From positions 930,001 to 994,000 of the forward strand of contig JALECJ010000256.1 of assembly GCA_023515745.1 (NCBI GenBank): a stretch of DNA of 64,000 bases, in the 5' to 3' direction. The position numbers were made by a program, and so were the translations under genes. The stretch comes from Amoeboaphelidium protococcarum. Its lineage: Eukaryota; Aphelidiomycota; Aphelidea. The notes beneath the pieces were generated by a model. It saw only the letters and a program-made list of their open reading frames with translations. It had not been told where the DNA came from and did no database searches. Positions 24,058 to 34,878 of this stretch are shown one piece after another (position 1 is the stretch's first letter; every line of letters starts with the position of its first letter).

Positions 24058-24606
24058 ATTAAATATTCAACACAAAATTAAGATGAAGGCAGACAGGACT
24101 CTCCGTAAAAAGCTTATCACTACTCTAAAACTATTGCGTCAGAGAACCTGAAACTTACTAGCCTTCTACAGTACAAAGCTATCAGAGAGCGTGGAATATA
24201 TTTTCCAAAGAGTCGACGCGACAAATTTCAGAAAATTCCCCGTTTCAGATCAATTATGACCAGACGGGGCATCGATGTGCGCGTGAGTGAGTGAGTGCGT
24301 GAAACAACTCCTATCGACGCGACTGTCAAATGTGGCAACTGTTTCAACATTTGAGTCATCATATCCACACTGTTGGGTTATTCTGTTTATTTTCTGTACT
24401 AATTAGTTATTATTATTGCGATGAATCAATCCATGTGAACTTGCATTTGAATATTAGGATATAAAGTGCTCCCACAAGGACTTAATATTGTAGATGAATT
24501 CAATAGGAAGTGGTAAAGGTTATTTATTACGAAGATTAAGCATTTTAATACATTTAAAAGGAACAGAAACGGGGATTCTTGGACTATATATTCATTCATA
24601 GAGCAA
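24058..24606. other. Intergenic stretch between the glycosyltransferase and EDEM genes
   Basis: I see no gene. The left part should carry the promoter of the minus-strand glycosyltransferase; a GTGAGTGAGTGAGTGCGTG run lies near 24280. The right part is the 3' flank of the EDEM-like gene, which ends here. Confidence 0.4.
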
Positions 24607-25992
24607 TCATATGCGAGCTTTGTATAGTATATCACCATGACCAGAATGTTGGCATTGAGTTGGGAATGAGGCGTCACTTGTTCGGTATTTCTAATTGAAC
24701 AGTAAATTCTTGATGTGTCGCCGTTCCTACTTAGACAAGGGATGTCTGTCGAGGAGGGTTGTCGGGCGTTTATACACAGGACACGTTTCATTTGCAGCAG
24801 AGGCGTTCTGTTGTAATTTGCTTCCACTCTTTGACTTCTTTATGGACAGTATGTGAGCTTCGGTAGTAAACACGAAAGATCCGTCCAGTGTGTTTAGGAT
24901 GTGATCTTCATCAAACAGCAAGTATAGATACTTCAAAGTCTCGCTGAGAAAGAAGCTTTCCATTCTATTGCCAAGTTTCTTGCTAAGCAGATCATCAACA
25001 GTTGCAAATCCACATTAAGTCTGCGTGAATTGTTACAAATCCTCGACAATTCTTTAACCAACTCGCAGGTAATATTCGTCTCTAGTCGCGAGATAGAGAA
25101 AGTATGTACTCTCTATAAATTCAGGACGCAGCGGATAATTGGCAGATATGACTTGCTTTCTAGCCGCGTCATAACGTTCTGGCATACCATGAAATCGTCT
25201 CCATAGAGCGCAGTAAACTTCATGTAGTCTCACGGCACTTGATAGATCTCCAGCGAGTACTTGCAATCCAGGGAAGAATGCTCCTAGGCTGTCAATCCAT
25301 GTGGCCACATTATCACCCGAAAACATTTACACTGGGAGATATAAATACCGATTGGCTTATTTCACCCTCAAATGTCGATTTAAAGCATTGTATGACGTGT
25401 TGAATATCTATAAGTACTCGATGTCGCCAAACAGGACGTAAGATTTCAAAGCGTATTCAAAGAAGCTATCAATACCAGCACCAAAGTGACTATCAACCTC
25501 GGTCCACACACCAAAGCTAACATTAATCTCGTTGCCTATAAGATGCAGGTGAGAACGCCGCCTCCATATCTCTAATAGAGCTTTTCTGGCAACTTTTTCA
25601 AATCTTTAATCACCAGTTAGGCGGCTGAGAGTACCAAATTCCAGCAGTAATGTTCCAGCCGCCGCAGAGCACGTAATGTTTGAATGCAACAAATTCTTGC
25701 CTTTGCCATTGAGACTAACGCGGGCATACGGAATGCCAGTTGTGGTATTAAATGCGGGAAGTAGCCGTTCTGCCACGTCATAAGCCATTCGCAATAGGGA
25801 ATCGTCGTACCATGATTGACACTAGGCACAAAATCGCTCATCAGATGCCAGAACGTGAGCTGATAATAAGCCACCAACCACTCTAATATTAGTCTCAAAT
25901 ACTTGGACTACATTGGGGGAATCAAAAGAGACGTGAATCTTAACAAGATCTACAGCGGCGCGGAAACCAGCAAAGTCTTTTAATACGATCAA
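24607..25992 (-). pseudogene. EDEM-type alpha-mannosidase-like protein, 3' part of a split gene
   Basis: EDEM/Mnl1 proteins (GH47) trim or bind mannose glycans on misfolded ER glycoproteins for degradation. This 461-residue open segment starts abruptly in the conserved catalytic core at LIVL. It continues [46 protein letters not shown] and GAGIDSFFEYALKSY, then [17 protein letters not shown] and SFVFTTEAH, and ends at TGA 24607. The reading frame here is intact. The 5' part lies 1.95 kb away at 27945-28193, beyond a Helitron-like insertion, and about 20 residues (the expected NYSLTLIDALDT region) are missing between the two. The gene is therefore probably inactive unless another copy exists. 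Confidence 0.85.
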
Positions 25993-26000
25993 CTAGTCAC

Positions 26001-26017
26001 GCGCGCGTTCCGCGCGC
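26001..26017 (-). repeat. Terminal hairpin of the Helitron-like element
   Basis: GCGCGCG TTC CGCGCGC forms a perfect 7-bp stem. It lies four bases before CTAG on the minus strand, the CTRR end that Helitrons use. Confidence 0.75.
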
Positions 26018-26082
26018 TTTGAATTATAATGGCAAAATATGATTTGAGAATGGTTGTTTTATAAGTATAGGAGTTTATTTCA

Positions 26083-26655
26083 TCAAGTAGTAAAAGTTCG
26101 TATTACATCTTGGTAGACTATGTTCTTTGGTGCATCTTCATAACAGACCGTCACATCGCTAGAGGATCTAACTCTGGAGAATGCCACATAGAGTTATCCA
26201 TGTGCAAATACCTATTGTTATAGGTAGATACCACACTTGGCTAAAGTCTAACCTTGAGCCTTATTAATAGTGGCTGCAAAGGCTAGCCGGACTGGGAATT
26301 GGTGACAGACAAACTCAACATTCTCAAATTCAGACACAGTTATACCTATTTTTGGTATGCTTACTATGTCGTCCTTTCGAGACCCGTTGATTATTTAACA
26401 TTTGATAGAATTTCTATTCAAAGTTAAAACTTTTAGCATAGTACCATTCACCAGCCCGGCATCTATGTTTAAGTTGCGTATCAACATAACTGATACGCCA
26501 ACTTTCAACATTAATTTAGCCTGAGGAATCCCAGAGTAATCAAGAGCATTGAGCACTTCTGGATCAATATTCAGCGGATTATTGCCAATTATTGAATCTA
26601 CAGCGTTATACTAATGTTTTGAAACAACTAAACCGTATTTCGCTATAGTGTACAT
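26083..26655 (-). pseudogene. C-terminal fragment of a PIF1-like DNA helicase (Helitron origin likely)
   Basis: The 190-residue open frame matches only the last part of PIF1/Helitron helicases: a domain resembling VMLIRNLNIDAGLVNGT, then FPVRLAFAATINKAQGQTL (motif V region) and VFAHGQLYVAFSRVRS (motif VI). The Walker A and B motifs and the upstream Rep domain are missing, so it cannot be an active helicase. It ends 90 bp before the element's terminal hairpin, the usual position of the helicase end in a Helitron. Several Gln codons are TAA or TAG, so the element is adapted to the host code or was captured here. Confidence 0.8.
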
Positions 26656-26741
26656 TGTTAAATCATTCCAACATTATATTCATTTCAATTTCAATTCATT
26701 AATCACTATCAACCTTGAAGTGCCCAAATTTAACAATGTCA

Positions 26742-27536
26742 TCATTTTTTACGTGAACGCTTAGACACGCGCGTAGTCTCGGTAGATGATTAGCCATCAA
26801 CGGGAGCCTGATTCTCAACCTCAGGCTCATTAGTATTGGCATTAACGACTGGAGCATCAGTGGATTAGCTGCTTGATTGGGCGCTACTATTATTGAATAA
26901 CCAAGATGTAGAATCGTCGGATTATAATGAGCCAAGACGTTCAAAGTTACTCTCAGACGCAAGTTTACTTGTCAATACTAATCCTAATGAGCAGTAAGAT
27001 AAAACAATAGTATCTTTGCCAAGTGATACTAATTACCCACTAACATGTAGCGTACGGTCAGGCTTGATAATGTTTTTTTACAGCAGCGTTGAATAACGTC
27101 TTGGGTTGAACTAACAATCAAACTTAATGTCCATGCCACCATAGAGAGAAGCTTTTAACACGACATTCCCTGCAGACACTGATACAATAGTTGATAGCGT
27201 TATAATAGAAGCCTTCGGAATGTAATCACCTGGCTAATATTTTGCGCGAGGATACATCTGCTGCGCCACCACCGTTAAAACACCATTGACACATTGCAAT
27301 TCACCAATAACTTAGTATAGAATTCCTACCTCAGGTTTTACCAAACCTTGGCTCGAAATGTCTTCATAGTCAGATGACGGCCACACTGACACTTGTAAAC
27401 TTGCATCAGAAGCGGTTTACGTAAATGTCTTGCATTGCAGTATGAGCGGATAGCCTTGCGCGTACGCAGAATTCGACCTGCCTGTTTCAGTCTTTTGGAT
27501 ACTAATTACGCCTACGACACCTACAAATAAATTCAT
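26742..27536 (-). CDS. OB-fold-like protein inside the Helitron-like element
   Basis: The frame is 264 residues. The N-terminal 180 residues alternate beta-strand-like hydrophobics (NLFVGVVGVISI, YQVIGELQCVNGVLTVVAQ) in a pattern resembling OB folds of single-stranded-DNA-binding proteins such as RPA. The C-terminal 80 residues are Ser/Asn/Glu-rich and end in a basic tail SKRSRKK that could be a nuclear signal. I did not recognise a named family; the OB-fold reading is inference. Its position next to a PIF1 fragment fits an RPA-like accessory gene of a Helitron. Confidence 0.5.
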
Positions 27537-27674
27537 TTTCTTTTACTAATTAAGATAGCTATTGATTTTAACATAAAACAATAATAATTTGAAATTGAAA
27601 AAAGAAACAGAACTCAAGTAACAACTTTATATAGTGTACACGCAATTCGCTCTTATGCTATAGCACTTACTTCG

Positions 27675-27718
27675 CATGATTGGCGCAACTTAACGATATT
27701 TAACGGCAACCAATCATG
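27675..27718. repeat. Inverted repeat CATGATTGG / CCAATCATG upstream of the OB-fold-like gene
   Basis: Nine bases (27675-27683) are repeated inverted at 27710-27718 with a 26-base spacer. Each arm contains a CCAAT sequence. It lies 140-180 bp upstream of the minus-strand ATG at 27536, so it may be promoter or element subterminal sequence. Confidence 0.5.
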
Positions 27719-27944
27719 TTTTCACACGATATTGTTTGATACTATTCTTGGTCACACAGCTACTGTTACTATATATAAGTGCGACCCCTATTTATAAAAG
27801 CAAGTTGTGAATTATATTGAAGACATATCCAAAGAGTCTATTAGTGTTAAACTAAAGTCTCCTAACACATCATTCTCATAATATTTATGACTAAACACGC
27901 TCAAAGATTATAATTAAAGTATTACACAATAATTAAGAAGAATA

Positions 27945-28193
27945 CGGATTATTGTAATCTCTTGTTTTGCCTTGACATAGGATAGGATCCAGTTCATCCA
28001 ACGGGAACGCGTACTTCATGTAGCCATTGAATGCATGGTAAAACATTTACCTCACAGTCTCCCTACAAATCGCAATAAACAATTTTAATTAGATCGCCTA
28101 GAAGTATACGTACTTTAGATTCTATTTATGTAGCGCTGACATGCAGCTACATACCGGAATGATTGAATATATAAGTAGATTAAGTATGAGCAT
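27945..28193 (-). pseudogene. EDEM-like gene, 5' part (signal peptide and start of GH47 domain)
   Basis: Exon 1 (28193-28114) encodes a signal peptide (MLILNLLIYSIIPVCSC) and SALHKQNL. A 41-bp intron (28113-28073, GTACGT...TTGTAG) follows. Exon 2 reads ETVRQMFYHAFNGYMKYAF, PLDELDPILC and QGKTRDYNNP, the hallmark start of EDEM/Mnl1 proteins. Homology stops at 27945. The rest of the enzyme resumes at 25992, on the far side of the Helitron-like element. This pins the insertion to the coding region rather than to a flank. Confidence 0.85.
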
Positions 28194-28366
28194 GGGATTT
28201 GATATTTTATTTTTATTGGAGTTCGACAAATCTCTTCTCTTCTACAGTATTGAAACTCTTCTTCGGCAAATCTGCTTTGTTGTTTCACCTAGCGAAAGTT
28301 TTTTTCATTGTTACAGACGACCTATCTATCATACCACTAGATTTATAAAGAACGCAATCATTCAAT

Positions 28367-29127
28367 ATGCCGTCCGTTGTACCGTCGTCTTCGGATATAT
28401 TTCAGCGCTAAATGACAGAAACCTTGAGAGTAAGTTTGAATACATTTTATGAAGATTTCTTATCATTAGCGAATAAATTCGAAAACTGTAGGCAAAAGGT
28501 GTCAAGAAGCTGAGCGATCTGGTACATCATTATAAGAATATTGAGGATGCGATTGACGAAGACTAATCTGATCCGCAGTCATATGAAAGAGCCAAGTATA
28601 TTACGCTGAGATTTAAGAAGAGAGATGGAGATTTTACGGATTTAAAGAAGATGTGGTCTGACTATGAACAGCAGTCAGCAGAGGATGTGATTGAAAAGGG
28701 AAAGAACGAAGCTAAAACAACAGCAGCAGCAGGGAAGAAGACTCAACAAGACCAAGGAGAGTTGACTGATATCACATCTGACAAAGATCTGGCTACAGTG
28801 ATAAAGGCGATGGTACAGGAACCATTCTTGAACCCAGAGAGTGGATATTGGCTAAAGTACGATGCTCAGTTCGATAGACAATCTTACCTGAAACTGGGCC
28901 GCCCGGGATGGGAAAAGCCAGAGAACGAAGCCGCGAGACAAGACATTAATCGCGCCAAAAATGAGGAAGTCACCCGCATTCTGCAGTCTGAATTCTGCAA
29001 GTCACTAGCTACCACCATCCACGAATCTATCATGACCAGAGTATTTGGCGTTCACAAGAGATACATTCAGACTGCAATGAAGAAGCATGTGCGTCAACAT
29101 ATCAGTCAGTTGATTTATTCCAAATGA
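28367..29127 (+). CDS. Unrecognised 232-residue protein, two exons
   Basis: Exon 1 (28367-28429) encodes MPSVVPSSSDIFQRQMTETLR. An intron 28430-28491 (GTAAGT...CTGTAG, 62 bp) is followed by exon 2 to TGA 29125-29127. The protein is hydrophilic, charged and probably helical, with an Ala/Lys/Gln-rich middle (KTTAAAGKKTQQDQ) and a C-terminal third richer in hydrophobic residues (TTIHESIMTRVFGVHKRY). I do not recognise a family and see no membrane segment or clear targeting signal. It is divergent from the disrupted EDEM gene (173 bp apart). Confidence 0.7.
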
Positions 29128-29247
29128 TGTTAGAGTCTAAACTATGATGGATAATATATGTTGTTTGATGATTAAAGTTTTACGATTTAATTTCATTGAG
29201 ATTTAGAATGTATTGGTGTATCTACCTAGTCTATTGGTTTAAGAGTA

Positions 29248-29541
29248 TCAATTATTCTGAACGCGTTTAGAGCATTCATAGAGCGACTTTAACTATTCCA
29301 TACATTTCTAAGGATTACTACTATTTTATTTCACGCAAAACTCGTATGCGTCAATATCAGATCTGCATTCTCTCTAGATTTTCATCACCTTTTCAGAATT
29401 TTTAGACACGCATTCTTGCACTTCACTATGATACATCTGACATTAAGTCTCCCAATGCTCTGGATTCTCCTAGATACACTCTGCCATTTACTGTATCTGA
29501 ACCGCACATTTTGCCTTGATCTCATCCAAAGCAGCCTCCAT
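29248..29541 (-). CDS. CHCHD5/Mix14-type twin CX9C protein
   Basis: This is a small intermembrane-space protein imported and oxidised by the MIA40 relay. The 97-residue frame contains four CX9C units at regular spacing: CAVQIQQMAEC, CQMYHSEVQEC, CRSDIDAYEFC and CMEQLKSLYEC, i.e. two twin-CX9C hairpins as in CHCHD5/Mix14. Several Gln codons inside the motifs are TAA/TAG, and the gene is shattered under the standard code, which is why it is easily missed. It sits head-to-head with the cytochrome c oxidase subunit gene, 236 bp apart. Confidence 0.9.
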
Positions 29542-29777
29542 CTCTAATATTCAGTCGCGTATTAGTAATGAATAATGCAGCACTCTGAATTCTTTCTCGC
29601 GCGAAGGTAAAGCGAACCCAATCAGACAATTCTTCGTTCATTCTCGCCTTACGTTGTGAGTGAGAGGAGCGTTATTATTATCTGCACAGTGAGTTTGCTG
29701 GAATAGTTCTTTTTTTAAAATTTTAAGTATCGACCATATTCATATCATTTCATCATTTAAATTCAAGCTATCAGAAA
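29542..29777. promoter_or_regulatory. Bidirectional promoter between CHCHD5-like and COX5B
   Basis: This 236-bp spacer separates two divergent genes for mitochondrial proteins. It contains TATTATTATC and an A/T-rich run (TTCTTTTTTTAAAATTTTAAG) just before the COX5B start. Shared control is an inference from the arrangement. Confidence 0.4.
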
Positions 29778-30311
29778 ATGTTGGCTAGAACTGTATTGAG
29801 AGGAAGAGGAGTTTAGACTGTTTTTGCTCAGCAGAGAGCTAATATCACCTTCTTCAACTATGGAAATGTTGGCGTTCAGGTTCTGCGCAGAAAGGACAAG
29901 GAACATGTTCATCACACCGACCCGGGGCATGACGCAGAGGTGTGGAAGAAACCGGAGATGGTTGGACCTGGTGCCCAGAGTGATTATGTGCCTACTCAGA
30001 TGGACTAGGCCACTGGTAAGGAGCGTTTGCAGTACTTGGCTCTGAGAGAGGGCAAGGATCCGTTCTTTGGTCTGATGGATCAGCTGGATGGCAGAAAAGG
30101 CACGAAAGAGAACCCGATCGAAGTACTGTCGCCAGATGATGATCGCATTATTGGATGCCAAGGACCACAGGGACACCGTCATGAGATCAACTGGATGATG
30201 GTCTATGAGGATGGTCACAAGTACTGGGAGTACGGACACAACCGCTGTCCAGAGTGTGGTAATACTTTCAAGCTTAAGAAAATTCAACTACCATATTAGT
30301 CCATCTGCTGA
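29778..30311 (+). CDS. COX5B: Cytochrome c oxidase subunit Vb (yeast Cox4)
   Basis: This is a nuclear-encoded, zinc-binding subunit on the matrix side of complex IV. The 177-residue frame has a basic, Arg-rich mitochondrial presequence (MLARTVLRGRG...). The conserved body follows: DPFFG, NPIEVLSPDDDRIIGC, HRHEINWM, then HNRCPECGNTFKL, where the cysteines bind zinc. It ends PYQSIC with TAG read as Gln. Its presence shows that the organism has a conventional respiratory chain. Confidence 0.95.
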
Positions 30312-30509
30312 GCATCGCGGTAGTTTGGTGTCACTTTAAATGATTAATTATTGCTGATTAATAAAAATTAGTAATAACTATATTATGTATGAGCTTGCTA
30401 GATTGCGCATTTAACATCCAAGAGACACGAAGAGAGACAATGTTAAACCACATAACGTATGTATTATTATAACAATAACAGCAAAACAATAACAAAATTA
30501 TGGTTGAAA

Positions 30510-31661
30510 TCAAGCTTCAGAAATAGCCTTCAGTATCAATCGCTCCATTTCTCGTGCTAGCTGCGGCTCTGAACTCAGCAAACCGCCTTAATACTGTACA
30601 GAACTCCGATTTAGTATCCTCTTGCCTACAATCATTAGCATCGCATCATCAGCGCCCAGAAGACCAGAGTTGAAGTCGGAAATGTAACGCGCAAACTTTT
30701 GAAATTCATCTGAAGACATGGCTTACCGAATTCTTTTATACAAAGCTGGTACATCTACATCCACGATCAGTGACGAATTAATAATTCTATCAGTATGATC
30801 CACTCTATCAGCAGCAACAGCAGCAGTAGCCTTCATTCTCTACACAGGTGAACTCTGGGCCGCAGTGTAAGGAGCATCAAACGAAGTATTAACATCGAAA
30901 GGCGTCAATTTCAAAACTTCAGCATCACTTTTAGTCTCCCTTAGTCTATTGCTATCACGCATTTAGTTGACTGGACGGTCTGACGCGTACTTGGACAGTC
31001 TGGGCACAAAGTTTTATACGTTCTCCTAATTACTGGCATCATGATCATCATTATAATCCTACTAATCGGCAAAGTCAGACTGAATTGGACTACTCAGGTG
31101 TAAATCTGGAAACTCTTGCCCACCAATAAAAGAGTTCTCATCAAGTTTAGTAAAGTCGACACCACCAGTATGTTCCACCATCTACGCAATCTACTTTCTG
31201 AATCCATTAAGCCTTTAATAGTTAAGCTTGAGATGTTCATACTTACTCAACAATTATAATCTAGAACTTTCTGACTTTTAAAAATTCTTTTTCATTTGCC
31301 CATTTTTTGACTATAGACTTTCAACAAGGGAGTGCAATTTACTAATTTCCTAATCTTTATGCTACAACTTTAACTCTAAATTTTCAACCTGCTTCTGATA
31401 CTTTACAATTTCACTATGATGACTCTCATTATTAATTTAAAATGCTTCCTACAGCAACTCCAAGCCAGCTCGAAATCTCTACTCGGCAGCATCTCCTCCA
31501 TTGTTATTCTCTGACTGATTCTATTTCTAGTGATGAGCACGATCCAACTTATGACTCTATTGTCTCTCATCGCTCACTTTAAAATTTCCAATAGACGCTG
31601 GTGTCAAGTTTTATGGATATTGAGTATTCTCATCGTTCTGTAATTGTCTCAAAACTGTCAT
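30510..31661 (-). CDS. Coiled-coil protein resembling the uncharacterised At4g15545 family
   Basis: The frame is 383 residues from ATG 31661. Residues about 65-160 form a long coiled coil (VENLELKLQHKDQEISKLHSL). A disordered, Asp/Ser-rich part follows. The last 75 residues contain LYKRIRQAMSSDEFQKFARYI, then DFNSGLLGADDAMLMI, which matches in layout the conserved C-terminal helical segment (SYEQFxxFLANIKELN type) of the plant and protist At4g15545-like proteins of unknown function. The gene is nearly invisible under the standard code because of its many TAA/TAG Gln codons. The family match is from memory of the motif and is moderate. Confidence 0.65.
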
Positions 31662-32164
31662 ATTCTATTCTACTATCAATCAATAAACGCAAAATTATAT
31701 GGATGTGATCGTCCTCTATACTAAGTGCAGGTGGCGAGTCTACTGAAATACTTCAAAACAATGCGAGAGATTGTGGAACGGTTTCACAGGCAACGATGAA
31801 GCGCGCGTGGCTGCTTGAAGAAACCGAACTGCAGCAACCAGAGAACGACAACAACAACTACAACTCCCCCTGTTTTAGAAAATGTGGCGTTTTACTACAG
31901 CGTTATCTTAAACGAATTCACGCCCATATTTTGACACCACTTGTCGCGTCAACATACGCGGAAAGTTTTGACTTCAAAGTCTGCAAAATTGTCCTTTGAT
32001 TTGATCTGATGGCTGTTTCTGCTCTTTTTCTTCATCATTACCAGTCAGTCAAACAAACCATCAACAGTAAAGTTTTGATTAAACTTGGAACTTTGATATT
32101 ATATAACTCTGAAATTCTGTATTTAACTTGTTATTATTGATCTAACTGAATTGGACTAAATATC
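31662..32164. other. Intergenic region between the coiled-coil gene and AIP1
   Basis: These genes are divergent. No further gene is convincing; a plus-strand reading at 31796-31999 has no family features. The region should contain both promoters. Confidence 0.4.
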
Positions 32165-34031
32165 ATGTCATTTAAAAAGTGTAAGTTAACTTTTACATTG
32201 TATTGTTTGATTGTATACTCAACGAGTGAATGTAGAATCTATATTTGCTTGTTCGCCTGCTACTTAGAGAGGACAGGCTGTGCATTTGAGTGCTGATCCA
32301 AAAGGGGAGCGTTTTGTGTACTGCAATGGTAGAACTATTGTGATTAGAAGTTTGGATAATCCTGCTGTTGCATAGGAGTACACTGAGCACAGTTGTCAGA
32401 CTACGGTTGCCCGTTGGTCTCCATCTGGATTCTACATCGCCAGTGGAGATGTGCAGGGAAACGTCCGTATTTGGGATACTGTGAATGAGGAGCATATTTT
32501 AAAGTTCACCTGTCGCCCGATTACCTCCAAAGTTAATGACATTAGTTGGGATGCGGAGAGTAAGAGAATCATTGCTGTCGGTGATGGTAAGGAGAGATAT
32601 GGAGCTGCGTTTTCATTTGATTCTGGCTCCACTGTCGGTGACATTATTGGACATAATAAGGTGGCCAATAGTTGTCACATTAGATCTGTGCGTCCATACC
32701 GTGCTGCCACCTGCTCTGATGATATGACTGTCGGATTCTATGCTGGACCACCGTATAAGTTTAGTAAGAGTATTACTGATCACTCTAGATTTGTTCAGTG
32801 TGTTCGCTTCTCTCCCGATGGTCAGTTCATGGTGACCTGCGGATCTGATGCGAAGATCTATTTGTATGATGGCACAACTGGAGACAAGATTGGAGAGTTG
32901 GCTGATGGTGCCCATACCGGTGGCGTAATGTCTGCCAGTTGGTCACCAGATAGTAAGCAGTTGATCACATCCTCCCTGGACATGTCTGTCAAAATTTGGG
33001 ATGTTGCTGCCAAGAAGGCTGTGAATACAATCTAAATTGGTACCACTGTCGATGATCAGCAGGTTGGAAATTTGTGGACTCAGAAGCACTTGTTGTCTCT
33101 AAGTCTAAGTGGTGACTATCACTATATTGATCCTAAATCGAACAAGCCAATTAAGACTGTGTATGGTCATCAGAAGTCTATTACTGCTTTCAGTCTAAGT
33201 CCGGCAGACAAAACTTTTTATACTGGCAGCTATGATGGTAGAATGTATTTCTGGGATTTTGAGTCTGGTACTGCTTCTCCAGTGAGCGGCAAAGGTCACA
33301 GTTCTTAGGTGGCTGCTATTACCCAGGCTAGAATTTCGAACAAGCTGTTTAGTGTCGGATTTGAAGATGTTTTGAAATCTGTCGATACTGCCGGTAAAGT
33401 ATTTGAAGAGACGGCAGCTCCTACTGAAGGTTAGCCGAAAGCTGTAGTTCAGTCCAAAGCTGGTGTGGTTGTTGTGGGTACCGGTAAAGAGCTTGCGGTG
33501 TACCAGCATGGTAAGAAGTAGAGCAGTCAGGCTACAAAGTTCTCTTGCAATGCCGTTGCTTTATCTGCGGATGAAAAGGAAGTTGCTGTGGGTGGAGATG
33601 ATAAGCAGGTTCACTTCTTTACTTTATCTGCTGATGGTAATCTAACACCTTCAGCAAAGGTGTATCAGTCCAATCGTGGTCAAATTACTGCTTTGGCGTA
33701 CTCTCCTGATGGAAAGTATTTGGCAGCGGCTGATACTGATCGCAAGATTGTGGTGTATGACACTACGTCCGGTCAGGTGGCGATCGAGGAGTGGTGTTTC
33801 CATTCTGCCAAGGTGAACTGCTTCTCTTGGGCTGAAGATTCTCTGCACGCTGTCAGTGGTGGCCTGGACCGTGATATTTATGTGTGGAGTGTTGAGAAGC
33901 CAATGAAGTATATCGCCATCAAGGGTGCACATCAGGATGGTGTATCTGGTGTGGCGTTCCTTAACAATAACACCGTAGTCAGCACTGGAGCAGATTCATG
34001 TGTCAAAGTATGGAATGTCACCCATCACTGA
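32165..34031 (+). CDS. AIP1: Actin-interacting protein 1 (WDR1)
   Basis: AIP1 enhances cofilin-driven actin filament severing. Exon 1 is only 16 bases (MSFKK plus one base); a 55-bp intron (32181-32235, GTAAGT...AATGTAG) follows and exon 2 runs to TGA, giving 603 residues, the normal length. WD40 repeats form two propellers: SGFYIASGDVQGNVRIWDT, DHSRFVQCVRFSPDG, SWSPDSKQLITSSLDMSVKIWDV, GHQKSITAFSLSP, LAYSPDGKYLAAADTD and DSCVKVWNV. The splice choice joins K-Q-SIFACSPATQRGQ, which fits the conserved start. Confidence 0.94.
32181..32235 (+). other. Intron of AIP1
   Basis: GTAAGTTAAC...GAATGTAG, 55 bp. It leaves a 16-base first coding exon, and splicing restores the conserved N-terminus. Confidence 0.8.
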
Positions 34032-34152
34032 TACGTTAAAATAAAGTTTGGTATATTTCGTGATCTATTCGGGATGAATAAATATGAATAAATTTAATTT
34101 CGGATTAATAAGTTCATCTTCTTTTGACGTGTTGTTTCTCTTTATTAATTTG

Positions 34153-34878
34153 ATGCAAGTCTTCGATATGTTCAAGATTAAGCCAGCTGCAAAGTAAAAG
34201 TCAAATAAGAGAAAATTGAATCTTTACGAAGATGATTAACTAGATGACAAGAGTAAAGTAGAAGATTAAACGCTGGTACCTACTGGACGCGAATAGAATC
34301 TATAAAATACCAGATTTGATGTGGAAGAGGCTTCAATGATTGGTACTGATGATCAGTACACTTTATAATTTGACGCGAAATTAAACACTGCTGAAGGTGC
34401 TGTGAATAATAAGTAACATTCCGATCTTGATGTATATGAATAAAAGCCAGATAGGAAAAGACCTTTGTATATATAACAGATGATGGAGCAGGCCAAGCGG
34501 CGACGTGATGAACGGTCTGCAAGTGTTCAAACTAGTGATAAGATTGATACAGTCGTAGCTAATAAAGACCAAGATCAAAATAAATAGTATCAAGAGTAAC
34601 AGAAAGTGCTTTATACGCCAAATTATCTCTGGATTAAATAAGGCGGTGAGAGTGCATCTAATATTGGCAAATCTTTACAGCAGTTGAAGGAAGATTATTC
34701 TAAGCGTCTGGATGAGCTCTTTAGCATTGAAGTTACCAAAGAAAGCAGTGACAATTATGTGAACACTGAAGACAGCAAGTAAGGCAATAATTATTATCGC
34801 TGGTGGGAGTGTCAATTATCTGATGAATAGCTATAAGAAGCCATAGAACGGGCTAAACAGCGGCAAGCAAGTCATTGA
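34153..34878 (+). CDS. Unrecognised charged, Gln-rich protein
   Basis: A 241-residue frame (with many TAA/TAG as Gln) starts MQVFDMFKIKPAAKQ and ends AKQRQASH. It is strongly charged, with KRKLNLYEDD, a KRRRDERSA cluster that could be a nuclear signal, and a C-terminal helical part (SLQQLKEDYSKRLDELF, YYRWWECQLSDEQ). No domain is recognised. The reading is supported by absence of TGA over 726 bases and by codon-like composition, not by homology. Confidence 0.55.

Larger units (their letters stand above)
25993..27948 (-). mobile_element. Helitron-like insertion inside the EDEM gene
   Basis: The 3' end (minus strand) has the Helitron signature: a perfect 7-bp stem GCGCGCG/CGCGCGC with a 3-nt loop (26001-26017), four bases, then CTAG (25996-25993), with a host T next at 25992. 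The insertion breaks EDEM between codons, as expected for A|T target use. Inside, on the same strand, lie the C-terminal part of a PIF1-type helicase and an OB-fold-like protein; Helitrons commonly carry PIF1 (in RepHel) and sometimes RPA-like genes. No Rep/HUH nuclease is seen, so the copy is incomplete. The 5' edge is uncertain; an A|TC at 27949/27948 is the candidate. Confidence 0.7.
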
